A stretch of 64,000 nt of DNA from NCBI GenBank assembly GCA_963771435.1, contig CAVYTF010000008.1, positions 62,001-126,000 of the forward strand. Direction: 5' to 3'. The DNA is from CAVYTF01 sp963771435 (lineage in GTDB: Bacteria > Bacteroidota > Bacteroidia > Chitinophagales > Chitinophagaceae). Below the pieces are notes generated by a model. It had not been told where the DNA came from. It worked only from the letters and a program-made list of their open reading frames with translations, and searched no databases. This document shows positions 1-7,048 of the stretch, piece after piece (within the stretch, counting starts at the first letter, position 1; every line of letters starts with the position of its first letter). Position numbers and translations under genes: made by a program.

Positions 1-42
1 GTGAAAGCAAGGCGGCCGAAAAGAGAATAAAAAGACGTTTTA

Positions 43-1236
43 TCATACTATTTGTTGAATAATGATGTTTGCGATGAACCCTGCTATTTCTTTTTTTGAG
101 TGAAGGCCTGACTTATATTGATCTCCGGCTTTGTCGAAAACGGTTACTTTGTTTGTATCGTGGCCAAAAGTTGCATTTTCATCGCGCATGGAATTAAGTA
201 CGATGAAATCGGCATTTTTATTTTTTAATTTGAGCAAAGCATTTTCAATTTCGTTGTTTGTTTCCAGTGCAAAGCCCACGAGCAGTTGATTTTCTTTTTT
301 TACATTGCCGAGAGATTGTAAAATATCTTTTGTTTTGGTTAAATGCAAAACCATTTCCCCTGATGATTTTTTTATCTTCTCGGGTGAGAATTCTGCAGGT
401 TTATAATCAGCGACGGCTGCGGAGAGTATAGCAACATCTGAAGTAACAAACTCCTTTATACAAGTTTTATACATTTCTTCTGCTGAAACAATATGAATGA
501 TATTGATATTTTTGAAGGAGATTTTTTCATTGGTTGGGCCTGTGACCAATACGACATTTGCACCTCTTTTATAAAATTCTTCTGCCAAAGCAAAACCCAT
601 TTTGCCTGTAGAATGATTGGCGATGAAACGGACTGGGTCTATGGCCTCATAAGTAGGGCCCGCGGTGATAAGCACTTTTTTATCTTTCAAAACTGCATTG
701 TCAGAAAAAAAAGAGTGCAGGTGTGCAATGACATTTTCAGGTTCAGCCATTCTGCCTTCGCCTGTTAAACCGCTGGCAAGCTCGCCGTTTTCGACGTTGA
801 TAACCTGATTGCCAAAAGTTTGGAGGGTTGCAATATTTCGTTTGGTAGCCGGATGAAGCCACATATCCTCATCCATGGCAGGGGCGACCATTACAGGGCA
901 GATGGCAGATAAATAGACGGAAAGCAATAGATTGTCGCATTGACCAGAGGCCATTTTAGCGAGTGTATTGCAACTGAGCGGAGCGATGAGCATTATGTCG
1001 GCCCACCGCCCAAGCATTACATGATTTGCCCAGGTATCTTCCGCAAAGAGGTCAATCAATACTTTGTGTTTGGAGAAGGTCGAAAGCACCAAAGGAGATA
1101 CAAAGTCTTTTGCGGCAGGTGTCATTATCACTTTTACTTCGGCGCCTTCTTTTACTAAAAGCCTTACAAGCAGCAAAGATTTGTAAGCGGCAATGCTGCC
1201 CGTGATACCTAATAATATTTTTTTGCCTGCAAGCAT
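43..1236 (-). CDS. coaBC: Bifunctional phosphopantothenoylcysteine decarboxylase/phosphopantothenate-cysteine ligase
   Basis: This enzyme carries out two successive steps of coenzyme A synthesis: it joins cysteine to 4'-phosphopantothenate and then decarboxylates the product. The N-terminal flavoprotein half shows GSIAAYKS near residue 13, the active-site His72 in WANH, and the substrate clamp PAMDEDMW at 119-126. A Ser lies where some relatives have the catalytic Cys (ASGLTGEGRM). The C-terminal ligase half begins near residue 185 with the LITAGPT motif and continues through IANHSTGKMG. The length of 397 aa is normal for the fused family. It is the last gene of a bamD-rpoZ-coaBC run, a common order in Bacteroidota. 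The family call is firm; the effect of the Ser is unknown. Confidence 0.96.
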   Translation of the reverse strand: MLAGKKILLGITGSIAAYKSLLLVRLLVKEGAEVKVIMTPAAKDFVSPLVLSTFSKHKVLIDLFAEDTWANHVMLGRWADIMLIAPLSCNTLAKMASGQCDNLLLSVYLSAICPVMVAPAMDEDMWLHPATKRNIATLQTFGNQVINVENGELASGLTGEGRMAEPENVIAHLHSFFSDNAVLKDKKVLITAGPTYEAIDPVRFIANHSTGKMGFALAEEFYKRGANVVLVTGPTNEKISFKNINIIHIVSAEEMYKTCIKEFVTSDVAILSAAVADYKPAEFSPEKIKKSSGEMVLHLTKTKDILQSLGNVKKENQLLVGFALETNNEIENALLKLKNKNADFIVLNSMRDENATFGHDTNKVTVFDKAGDQYKSGLHSKKEIAGFIANIIIQQIV

Positions 1237-1313
1237 AAATCGATTTACTGGTGTAAAGTAACAAAAAACGACAGTAAGATACTGCCGTTTAGTTTTTATT
1301 TTATCAAATATCT

Positions 1314-1652
1314 CTATCTGAAGAGGTCATCTTCGTTTTTACGGAAGTAAACTTTATGTTCCATAAACTCATTTGTTGCGAGGATAGCCGCATTGGGCAT
1401 TTTTTCGTAAGCCTTAGATATCTCAATCTGTTCTTTATTCTCATGTATTTCTTCGAGGCTGTCTGTATGGCTTGCAAACTCTTCCAGTTTGTTGTGCAAT
1501 TCCTCTTTCATATTAATGTTGATCTGATTCGCTCTTTTTGCAATGATGGCTATGGATTCATACAAATTACCTGTCATGGCCTTTATTTCTTTCAGGCTTT
1601 TTGTTTCCACCACATTGTTGGTGCTAGCGTTCTGTTGTCGCCTTAGTTTCAT
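1314..1652 (-). CDS. rpoZ: RNA polymerase omega subunit, Bacteroidota type
   Basis: This 112-aa protein matches the divergent omega subunit (RpoZ/RPB6 fold) of Bacteroidota, which helps assemble and stabilise RNA polymerase. The segment around residues 25-50 (GNLYESIAIIAKRANQIN) corresponds to the conserved omega core, where a helix packs on the beta-prime C-terminus. The gene overlaps the 3' end of bamD by 29 nt and is followed after about 77 nt by coaBC, so the three are probably co-transcribed. The C-terminus is charged and has no other recognisable domain. I recognise it by the core motif and by its position; the sequence is too short for further inference. Confidence 0.88.
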   Translation of the reverse strand: MKLRRQQNASTNNVVETKSLKEIKAMTGNLYESIAIIAKRANQININMKEELHNKLEEFASHTDSLEEIHENKEQIEISKAYEKMPNAAILATNEFMEHKVYFRKNEDDLFR

Positions 1653-2445
1653 TTTGAATTTTATTTATTGCGTTTTGAGAAAGTTGTTTGTAATTATTCA
1701 TTTGATCTTTAAGGCTGCTTGCGGCAAACCTGTCAGAAAAGTCACTGCATTCTATGAGCACTTTCTGATAGCGCTCCAATTGCTTATCAGGTATGCTTTG
1801 TTCGGCGTATTTATAATAAGCCTGTATCTCATCCAGCTTGTACTGGTCGTTTTTGTCAGACTCGGGATAATCCTCCATTAAAGTGCCGTAACAAACTGCA
1901 GAGGCCCTAAATAAACTGAGATTGAAATATAGAGCGGCGGCTTTGTATTCTTTCTCTTCTAGCTTGGCACGGCAGATATCAATAATATTTGTGGCTTCCT
2001 TGCTGCGTTGCGAATCAGCGTGGGTATTGATAAAAGCCTGCATCAATGCCATTGCCCTTGTTGTATTTGTTTGATCGTAATCTACTTTAGGGGATTGCTG
2101 AAACATGCAATAGGCACGCATATATTCACATTCTTCGGTGTGTGAAGAGGCTGGAAAGCTTTCAACATAGTTTTTAAAGAGGTTTTCAGCGTTGTCATAA
2201 TCCTTTTGATAATAAGCACAATAGGCATATTTATAACTTAACTCTTCAAAGCGGTCCGATCCTTTAAAATAAGGGTAAATGTCATCAAATATCTCCTGGG
2301 CGTTGCCGTATTTCTTGTTGGCATAATACTGCTCCGCCATTTTGTATTTGTATTCTTTGTCCTTGCTCTTTAATATCTTATTCATTTTGCCGGAACAGGA
2401 GGCAAAAAGCATAGAGACTACCAGTAGATAAGCTGCAAATTTCAT
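1624..2445 (-). CDS. bamD: Outer membrane protein assembly factor BamD (TPR lipoprotein)
   Basis: A 273-aa lipoprotein with a signal peptide ending in FASC, so Cys17 is the predicted lipidated residue. The rest is a series of TPR-like helical hairpins, with repeated patterns such as AEQYYANKKYGNAQEIFDDI and YAYCAYYQKDYDNAENLF, as in BamD/ComL. BamD is the essential lipoprotein partner of BamA in folding outer-membrane beta-barrels. Length and order (bamD, rpoZ, coaBC) fit the family in Bacteroidota. It is the first gene of the run. Some databases would label it only as an outer membrane protein assembly factor or TPR protein. Confidence 0.9.
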   Translation of the reverse strand: MKFAAYLLVVSMLFASCSGKMNKILKSKDKEYKYKMAEQYYANKKYGNAQEIFDDIYPYFKGSDRFEELSYKYAYCAYYQKDYDNAENLFKNYVESFPASSHTEECEYMRAYCMFQQSPKVDYDQTNTTRAMALMQAFINTHADSQRSKEATNIIDICRAKLEEKEYKAAALYFNLSLFRASAVCYGTLMEDYPESDKNDQYKLDEIQAYYKYAEQSIPDKQLERYQKVLIECSDFSDRFAASSLKDQMNNYKQLSQNAINKIQNETKATTER

Positions 2446-2822
2446 AAAGTTTGCGAAGGTATGTTTTATCCCGCAAATTATGGTAGGCTTTTCTATGACT
2501 GGCTTTTTGAGGCGTTAATAATTGCCTAAATAAGGGCTCATGCCGGGCGAAGCATATAGCTGGAAGCAATTTGCCATGGCTCTGGCATGGAGCAGGGATG
2601 GAGTTATATCAGTATAAGTACAGTATAACATCAGTATAAGTACAGTATAACTTCTGTATAAGGGGGTGGAAATGGTTGATGGTTGGTGGTTGGTGGTTGA
2701 TGGCAGGCGGTTAATGGCAATATGTGAACGGGTGTATTTTTTATAAGCTAATAGACGACGGATGCATTGTTGCTTCTTTTTAAGATATTAATGAATTTAT
2801 ACACGTTTATAGTTATCTATTT
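2446..2822. other. Intergenic region upstream of bamD with short repeats
   Basis: No gene is supported in these 377 bases. They hold five copies of an 11-bp tandem repeat (2610-2662), followed by a GT-rich run of TGGTTGATGG/TGGTTGGTGG units at about 2672-2705. The region must contain the bamD promoter on the minus strand, but I could not pick a convincing TAnnTTTG box. Confidence 0.5.
2610..2662. repeat. 11-bp tandem repeat, five copies
   Basis: The unit alternates CAGTATAAGTA and CAGTATAACAT/CAGTATAACTT, and the last copy is shorter (CTGTATAAG). Copies start at 2610, 2621, 2632, 2643 and 2654. The array lies about 165 bp upstream of bamD. The period is close to one turn of B-DNA. Confidence 0.85.
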
Positions 2823-3413
2823 TTACAGGTGCTTCAGTATCTCAGCGACACTGGGGCGCGTTCTAAAGTTGGGGTTAAAACAAACATAAGTGATAATGCC
2901 TTGGCTGCTGATAATATACACAGCAGGCACAGGCAGATCGGCACCGTTTGCGCCATTTGCCTGTTTAAAGTCTATACCATAGCCTGTGTATTTTGCAAGC
3001 AAATCGCCCTGCACAGGATAGGCCACATCGTAATTCTTCATTATGCGCAGGCTGTCGTCAGATAAAATAGAATAACCTGCTTTGGTTTTAGCAATGGTTT
3101 TCTTTACGTTTTCGCGGGTTTCGGGCGTAACGGCTACCAGTTTTGCGCCAGCATTATGAATCATAGAAAAAGAATCCTGGAGATTGGACAGTTCTTTATT
3201 GCAGTAAGGGCACCACTGGCCACGATAGAAAATAAGCACCAACGGGCCTGTCTTCAGTATGTTTTGAAGCCCAACTGTTTTGCCATTTTGGTCTATTCCA
3301 TTAAAGTAAGGGGCTTTGTCGCCTACTTTTAGCCCTTGAGGAGTATGCATGTCTTGCGCTAAGGAGAGGAGACCTGACAACAGTATAAGCCCTGAAAACA
3401 GTAGTTTTCTCAT
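2823..3413 (-). CDS. Secreted peroxiredoxin-like thioredoxin-fold protein (AhpC/TSA family)
   Basis: A 196-aa protein with an N-terminal signal peptide (about residues 1-20, ending LSLAQ) and an AhpC/TSA thioredoxin fold. The active site reads FYRGQWCPYC with Cys68 and Cys71; the first Cys is in the position of a peroxidatic cysteine and the second makes a thioredoxin-like CxxC. LKVGDKAPYF at the start of the domain is the usual peroxiredoxin entry motif. It probably reduces peroxides or acts as a thiol-disulfide protein in the periplasm. It stands alone, and no neighbour indicates the electron donor. The family is clear; the substrate is not. Confidence 0.85.
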   Translation of the reverse strand: MRKLLFSGLILLSGLLSLAQDMHTPQGLKVGDKAPYFNGIDQNGKTVGLQNILKTGPLVLIFYRGQWCPYCNKELSNLQDSFSMIHNAGAKLVAVTPETRENVKKTIAKTKAGYSILSDDSLRIMKNYDVAYPVQGDLLAKYTGYGIDFKQANGANGADLPVPAVYIISSQGIITYVCFNPNFRTRPSVAEILKHL

Positions 3414-3710
3414 GATTTTTTTCTGAAAGACGAATATCCGAATAATATCTTACGAATGGTATATGAATGAGGAGGAACCAGAGGTTTAATGGCTTTGGGT
3501 GGGTATTACCATGCCTTTGTCTTGGCTTTGGGTGGGCTTTGAGTGGGAATAGGACTGAGAGTAGGATTTCTATAGAGTTTCAACCAATGCGACTTCCAAT
3601 TGATGCTGGAGGCGGGTTGTTCGGGATGTTGTACAAGGCATTTGTAATTAGGTTATATCTAAAATTTATTTATTGTATTAATTGTTCCAGCAAAATTACC
3701 ATTACCCTGT
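3414..3710. other. Intergenic region with a copy of a dispersed G-rich repeat
   Basis: About 300 bases between the two minus-strand genes. The segment 3531-3549 (GGTGGG, two bases, TTGAGTGGGAA) shares its core with longer copies at 22470-22517 and 63165-63212. I see no gene here; the open frame across 3467-3757 has no recognisable features and runs into the next gene antisense. Confidence 0.5.
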
Positions 3711-4436
3711 TTATTTGGTGGCAGATATTTGAGGCGCTGGACTGTCAATATCATTAAATGATGCCAGATATTTATTGATATACACCTGCATGGTTTTTGA
3801 CCTGTACTGCATTATGAAACGGGGGTGCTCTAAAGGGATGATCGTTTTGAAGAGGCCTTCTTCTTTGTTGAGCTTTGAGAGAAATTGGTAGTTTTTGCCG
3901 GTGCCCATGCAAAAGCAAATGTTTGTATAAATGCCAAAACCGATCTGTTGGCGAAGGGTTTCTATTATAAATGGCTTTACGGCTTGTGTTAATGCCGGCG
4001 TATCGTAATAGTTATAATTTACTTCTTTGCCTTTTTTGCTTGTTGCTGTGAAGCCAAGGGGGCATATTGAACTTATATAGAAACGGCTGTAAAATTTTTC
4101 TGCGCCGCCAAAGGCGTTGATCATTTTGTATATAAAAACGGATGATGGTTCGTGTGCGGGCTTGCCGGAATAAGGAATGCCGCACTCGCTTACGAGGCGC
4201 TTGGGGTCTGTGAAGGGTATGCCTGTGATGCCGCCGCCGAAGCGGCCGGGGTTTATGCCGAGGATCAAATGGCGTTGGTTGTTGTCGTTGTAATACTTGG
4301 TGTAAAATGCTGTAACGAGGGGCATAATGTTTTTATCTTCCTGAAAGGGGTTCATGATGCTGACGCCGATGGGAAGGGAACCTTTGAAGGTGATGTGCTG
4401 ATCGAAGTGTATTAGTTTTTGGGCGAAGGAGGACAT
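3711..4436 (-). CDS. SMUG2-type uracil-DNA glycosylase family protein (DUF4918)
   Basis: A 241-aa protein of the uracil-DNA glycosylase superfamily, SMUG2/DUF4918 group. The motif LILGINPGRFGGGITGIPFTD near residues 57-77 corresponds to the catalytic water/uracil-binding loop of the superfamily, and LEHPRFI near residue 206 corresponds to the C-terminal HP(S/R) DNA-intercalation motif. It would remove uracil or damaged bases to start base-excision repair in the cytoplasm. The ATG at 4436 gives the family N-terminus. It is a single gene with a repeat-rich region upstream. The substrate range of this subgroup is less well known than that of classical UDG. Confidence 0.82.
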   Translation of the reverse strand: MSSFAQKLIHFDQHITFKGSLPIGVSIMNPFQEDKNIMPLVTAFYTKYYNDNNQRHLILGINPGRFGGGITGIPFTDPKRLVSECGIPYSGKPAHEPSSVFIYKMINAFGGAEKFYSRFYISSICPLGFTATSKKGKEVNYNYYDTPALTQAVKPFIIETLRQQIGFGIYTNICFCMGTGKNYQFLSKLNKEEGLFKTIIPLEHPRFIMQYRSKTMQVYINKYLASFNDIDSPAPQISATK

Positions 4437-4456
4437 GTGTATGGTTTTTTTGTAGG

Positions 4457-4517
4457 AAGTAAAAAATCAAAAGTAAAAAGTAAAAATGGTGGAGGAGAGG
4501 GAATTTGTTGGTTGATA
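4457..4517. repeat. 61-bp direct repeat, copy 1
   Basis: Identical over 61 bp to 4593-4653. It starts with an A-rich AAGTAAAAAATC / AAAAGTAAAAAG stretch and ends in GAATTTGTTGGTTGATA. The same A-rich core recurs at 5620, near 18231-18266 and, inverted, at 29941-29966. Confidence 0.9.
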
Positions 4518-4552
4518 AGGAAAGAAGTTTTCTTGCAGAAGACGCGGAATTT

Positions 4553-4573
4553 CGGTGGGTGAGACACCCACCG
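4553..4573. repeat. REP-like hairpin (CGGTGGGTG, 3-nt loop, CACCCACCG)
   Basis: A perfect 9-bp inverted repeat with an AGA loop. Read on the minus strand, it carries GGTGTCTCACC, the same core as the hairpins at 46157-46175 and, with variation, 43420-43436 and 58310-58328. It lies between the two 61-bp direct repeats. Confidence 0.8.
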
Positions 4574-4592
4574 ATAGGAGAGGTTTTTTGTT

Positions 4593-4714
4593 AAGTAAAA
4601 AATCAAAAGTAAAAAGTAAAAATGGTGGAGGAGAGGGAATTTGTTGGTTGATAAATCAACGCAGGGTCTCATGCCATGCACAAGGCTATGCAATGAAGAC
4701 CCTGCTCCGACCGA
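4593..4714. repeat. Long direct repeat, copy 2, with 9-bp stem hairpin
   Basis: The first 61 bp equal 4457-4517. The remainder (4654-4714) carries an inverted repeat GCAGGGTCT...AGACCCTGC around a GCCATGCACAAGGCTATGC centre. A diverged copy of the whole element is at 5620-5734, so the two copies bracket the DUF2975/HTH gene pair. Confidence 0.88.
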
Positions 4715-4785
4715 GTTAATTGTATTCTCGTTTTATGGTTTTTATCGTTAGGCACAATTATTTTATTAAATATTAATTATTATTT

Positions 4786-4816
4786 ATTGTTTATTAATAA
4801 ATACTTTCTATATTTG
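4786..4816 (+). promoter_or_regulatory. Bacteroidota-type promoter of the DUF2975/HTH pair
   Basis: A perfect -7 box TATATTTG at 4809-4816 lies 19 nt after ATTG at 4786-4789 (consensus TTTG). The expected start of transcription is near 4822, about 23 nt before the ATG at 4845. Confidence 0.7.
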
Positions 4817-4844
4817 CGCTATTATTCATCTAAAATTAAACTTT

Positions 4845-5393
4845 ATGAAGATCGGTACTGAACAAATGCTGAAGATATTATATGTGCTGTCGTGGATAAT
4901 ATTTGTTGGCGTATGCATTGAAGCCGGTGGTTTTATATTCAATGCCTTTTTTATGATGGTGTTTAACCCTGTTGATGCGAAGCATTTATGGCAGGAAGTT
5001 GATCTGTCGGCCCTTTATCAATATGACCATGGCCAATTTTTTGCAGAGACCTGCCTGATGAGCATTGTAGCGGTAATGAGGGCTATTTTACTGTACCTGA
5101 TCGTGAAGATCTTGCATGATAAAAAGCTGAATATGGACAAGCCCTTTAGTGCGGAGCTGGGTAATTTTATCTCAAAAATATCGTGGGTGGCTGTAGCTAT
5201 CGGTTTGTTCTCCGGGTGGGGTGTTAAATATACCGCATGGCTGGTTAAGCAGGGGGTGAAAATGCCCGATATAGAATATTTACGCCTGGGGGGCGCCGAT
5301 GTGTGGCTGTTTATGGGCATTGTACTTTTTGTGATCGCGCAGATATTTAAGCGGGGAATTGAGATCCAAACCGAAAACGAATTAACCGTATAA
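4845..5393 (+). CDS. DUF2975 family membrane protein
   Basis: A 182-aa integral membrane protein with four predicted transmembrane segments (about residues 10-38, 65-87, 110-128 and 150-168). The fold and its pairing with a small HTH gene 3 nt downstream match the DUF2975/YozG-type modules found in Firmicutes and Bacteroidota. Its biochemical role is not established; such pairs are thought to be small regulatory or stress modules. It has its own clear promoter just upstream, and the pair is bracketed by direct repeats at 4593-4714 and 5620-5734. Confidence 0.8.
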   Translation: MKIGTEQMLKILYVLSWIIFVGVCIEAGGFIFNAFFMMVFNPVDAKHLWQEVDLSALYQYDHGQFFAETCLMSIVAVMRAILLYLIVKILHDKKLNMDKPFSAELGNFISKISWVAVAIGLFSGWGVKYTAWLVKQGVKMPDIEYLRLGGADVWLFMGIVLFVIAQIFKRGIEIQTENELTV

Positions 5394-5396
5394 GCC

Positions 5397-5606
5397 ATGC
5401 CGATCATAGTAAACCTGGATGTAATGATGGCCAAACGCAAAATGTCGCTGAATGAGCTTTCCGAGAAAGTAGGCCTGACATTATCTAATCTCTCCATCCT
5501 TAAAACCGGCAAAGCAAAAGCGATACGTTTTAGCACGCTCGAAACCATTTGTAAGGTGCTGGATTGCCAACCGGCTGATATTTTGGAATATAAGGAGGAA
5601 GGATAA
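5397..5606 (+). CDS. Small Cro/CI-type HTH regulator partnered with DUF2975 protein
   Basis: A 69-aa protein consisting of little more than one XRE/Cro-CI helix-turn-helix domain (about residues 10-62, with LNELSEKVGLTLSNLSILKT as the helix-turn-helix). The arrangement, 3 nt downstream of a DUF2975 gene, is the standard one for YozG-like regulators, which are assumed to control their own operon. It has no C-terminal effector domain. Binding sites cannot be assigned, although the promoter region at 4786-4844 is the natural place to look. Confidence 0.85.
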   Translation: MPIIVNLDVMMAKRKMSLNELSEKVGLTLSNLSILKTGKAKAIRFSTLETICKVLDCQPADILEYKEEG

Positions 5607-5619
5607 TATGGATGCCCTG

Positions 5620-5734
5620 AAAGTAAAAAATCAAAAGTAAAAATGGTGGAAGAGAGGGAATTTGTTGGTGCTAAATCAACGCAGGGTCTCATGCCATGCA
5701 TAAGGCTATGTAATGAAGACCATGCTCCGACCGA
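5620..5734. repeat. Diverged copy of the 4593-4714 direct repeat
   Basis: It aligns with 4593-4714 except for a shortened A-rich part and several substitutions (for example, the right hairpin arm AGACCATGC instead of AGACCCTGC). It starts 13 nt after the HTH gene. Confidence 0.87.
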
Positions 5735-5749
5735 AAGTATATTATTTAC

Positions 5750-6346
5750 TTATGCTCTTGCAAAATGTATTAATGGTTGAATATCCCCGGCATCGGCTGC
5801 TTTAATTGCATTGAGGTAAGCTGTTCGTATATCCACCTGCTTTACCAAACTGGTAGCGCCCCATGTATAGATGGGCTGCTTAAATATTTTCTCAATTACA
5901 ATATCTGCCATTAACCTGCTGTGCCTTCCGTTGCCATTGGCAAAACAATGAATACTCACCAAGCGATGCTTGAAACGGATGGTTGTTTCATCGGGGCTGT
6001 ATGTGTTGTTGGCGTACCAAAATCTTGTATCGTCCAACAATGTTCTTAGCGTTGCAGGTATCTGCCATTTGTCAACCCCAATGTTTTTATTGGTTTTGCG
6101 AAACTTGCCTGCCCAACCCCACACATTGCCGTACATGCGTTTATGTACTGCGCGTATAAAATCTTCTGTAAACACGGTATTGGCTTTGAAAGAACGGTTT
6201 AGCGACCATAAGACCGCCTGCTCAATATTCTGCTGTTCAAACTCGTCCAGTTCGCCACGTGTGGCAATGGTGGGAATGAGGAGCCCTTCTTTCTCGTCTT
6301 CATCCAGTGGTGTTTGCCCGTCTATGTAATCTATATCTAATCCCAT
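5750..6346 (-). CDS. Mobile mystery protein B (Fic/DOC family)
   Basis: A 198-aa Fic-domain protein. The catalytic loop at residues 133-144 reads HCFANGNGRHSR, which keeps the His, the GNGR phosphate clamp and the final Arg of HPFx(D/E)GNGRxxR but has Asn where the metal-binding Asp/Glu is usual. Fic enzymes usually transfer AMP to target proteins; the Asn may change or weaken this, and it is typical of this subgroup as I know it. The gene overlaps its HTH partner by 10 nt. Mobile mystery A/B pairs are recognised as sporadic, transferable two-gene units of unknown function, possibly toxin-antitoxin-like. Confidence 0.88.
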   Translation of the reverse strand: MGLDIDYIDGQTPLDEDEKEGLLIPTIATRGELDEFEQQNIEQAVLWSLNRSFKANTVFTEDFIRAVHKRMYGNVWGWAGKFRKTNKNIGVDKWQIPATLRTLLDDTRFWYANNTYSPDETTIRFKHRLVSIHCFANGNGRHSRLMADIVIEKIFKQPIYTWGATSLVKQVDIRTAYLNAIKAADAGDIQPLIHFARA

Positions 6347-6795
6347 AAGGTTTTAGGCATTTCGTTTTTGATGGCTATTGACCTTTCCTGAATTGCTTTT
6401 TCAATGCGCTGTTTGGTGTTTTCCTGGTCTTCCAGCTTCATGCTGTTGCTTGTGCGCATTACAATTTGTGTAGCAAGTTCTGTTGCTTTGCGGTCTATCA
6501 ATGCCTCTAAACTGCCATCGTTGGGTATAAAGCCGTACACCAACTGCATGTCTAAAGCCCTCGCGGCTTCACGCAAAGCCTTTATGGTAACAGAGCCGTC
6601 TGTTTCCCTACGTTCTATATCCTGTACACTTTGTTTGGTGATGGAAAGGCGGTTGCCTAATTGCTCCATGCTCATACCAATAGCGGTACGGATGGCTTTT
6701 ATCCACCCAGTAGGTGGGGGAGTCACTTTTTGCAAACCTGCGAAAACCAGCATTTTGCTGTTAAGTTGCTGTACCTGTAATGACTTTTTGCCCAT
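6337..6795 (-). CDS. Mobile mystery protein A (HTH regulator)
   Basis: A 152-aa protein with an XRE helix-turn-helix at about residues 33-90 (MSMEQLGNRLSITKQSVQDI), preceded by the conserved GWIKAIRTAIGMS entry and followed by a charged helical tail. It belongs to the mobile mystery protein A family, which is nearly always followed by the Fic-like protein B, as here with a 10-nt overlap. It probably represses the operon and may neutralise protein B. The promoter at 6801-6831 would start transcription at or next to the ATG, suggesting a leaderless message. Confidence 0.88.
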   Translation of the reverse strand: MGKKSLQVQQLNSKMLVFAGLQKVTPPPTGWIKAIRTAIGMSMEQLGNRLSITKQSVQDIERRETDGSVTIKALREAARALDMQLVYGFIPNDGSLEALIDRKATELATQIVMRTSNSMKLEDQENTKQRIEKAIQERSIAIKNEMPKTLWD

Positions 6796-6800
6796 AATAG

Positions 6801-6831
6801 TAAAGTTATACTTTGACTAAATTAAGACAAA
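6801..6831 (-). promoter_or_regulatory. Promoter of the mobile mystery A/B operon
   Basis: On the minus strand, TTTG (6828-6831), a 19-nt spacer and TAACTTTA (6801-6808, one mismatch to TAnnTTTG). The expected start falls at about 6795, the A of the ATG. AGTAAG/CTTACT at 6865-6888 forms an inverted repeat farther upstream and could be an operator. Confidence 0.5.
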
Positions 6832-7048
6832 AGTAAGAATATAATATGACAAATGATGTAAAAAAGTAAGACTATAGGCTGACTTACTAAGGGGATTTAA
6901 AAACTTTTTATTTAAGTTTGAATTGGCTATTATATTAAATAGTTTTTAACTTCTAAATAAACATGAGAAGCAAGGGCATCCCCATATTGTGGTATTGTAA
7001 AAAACAGCAAAGCGGTTGACATTTGTAATAAATTTATAAACCAATATC

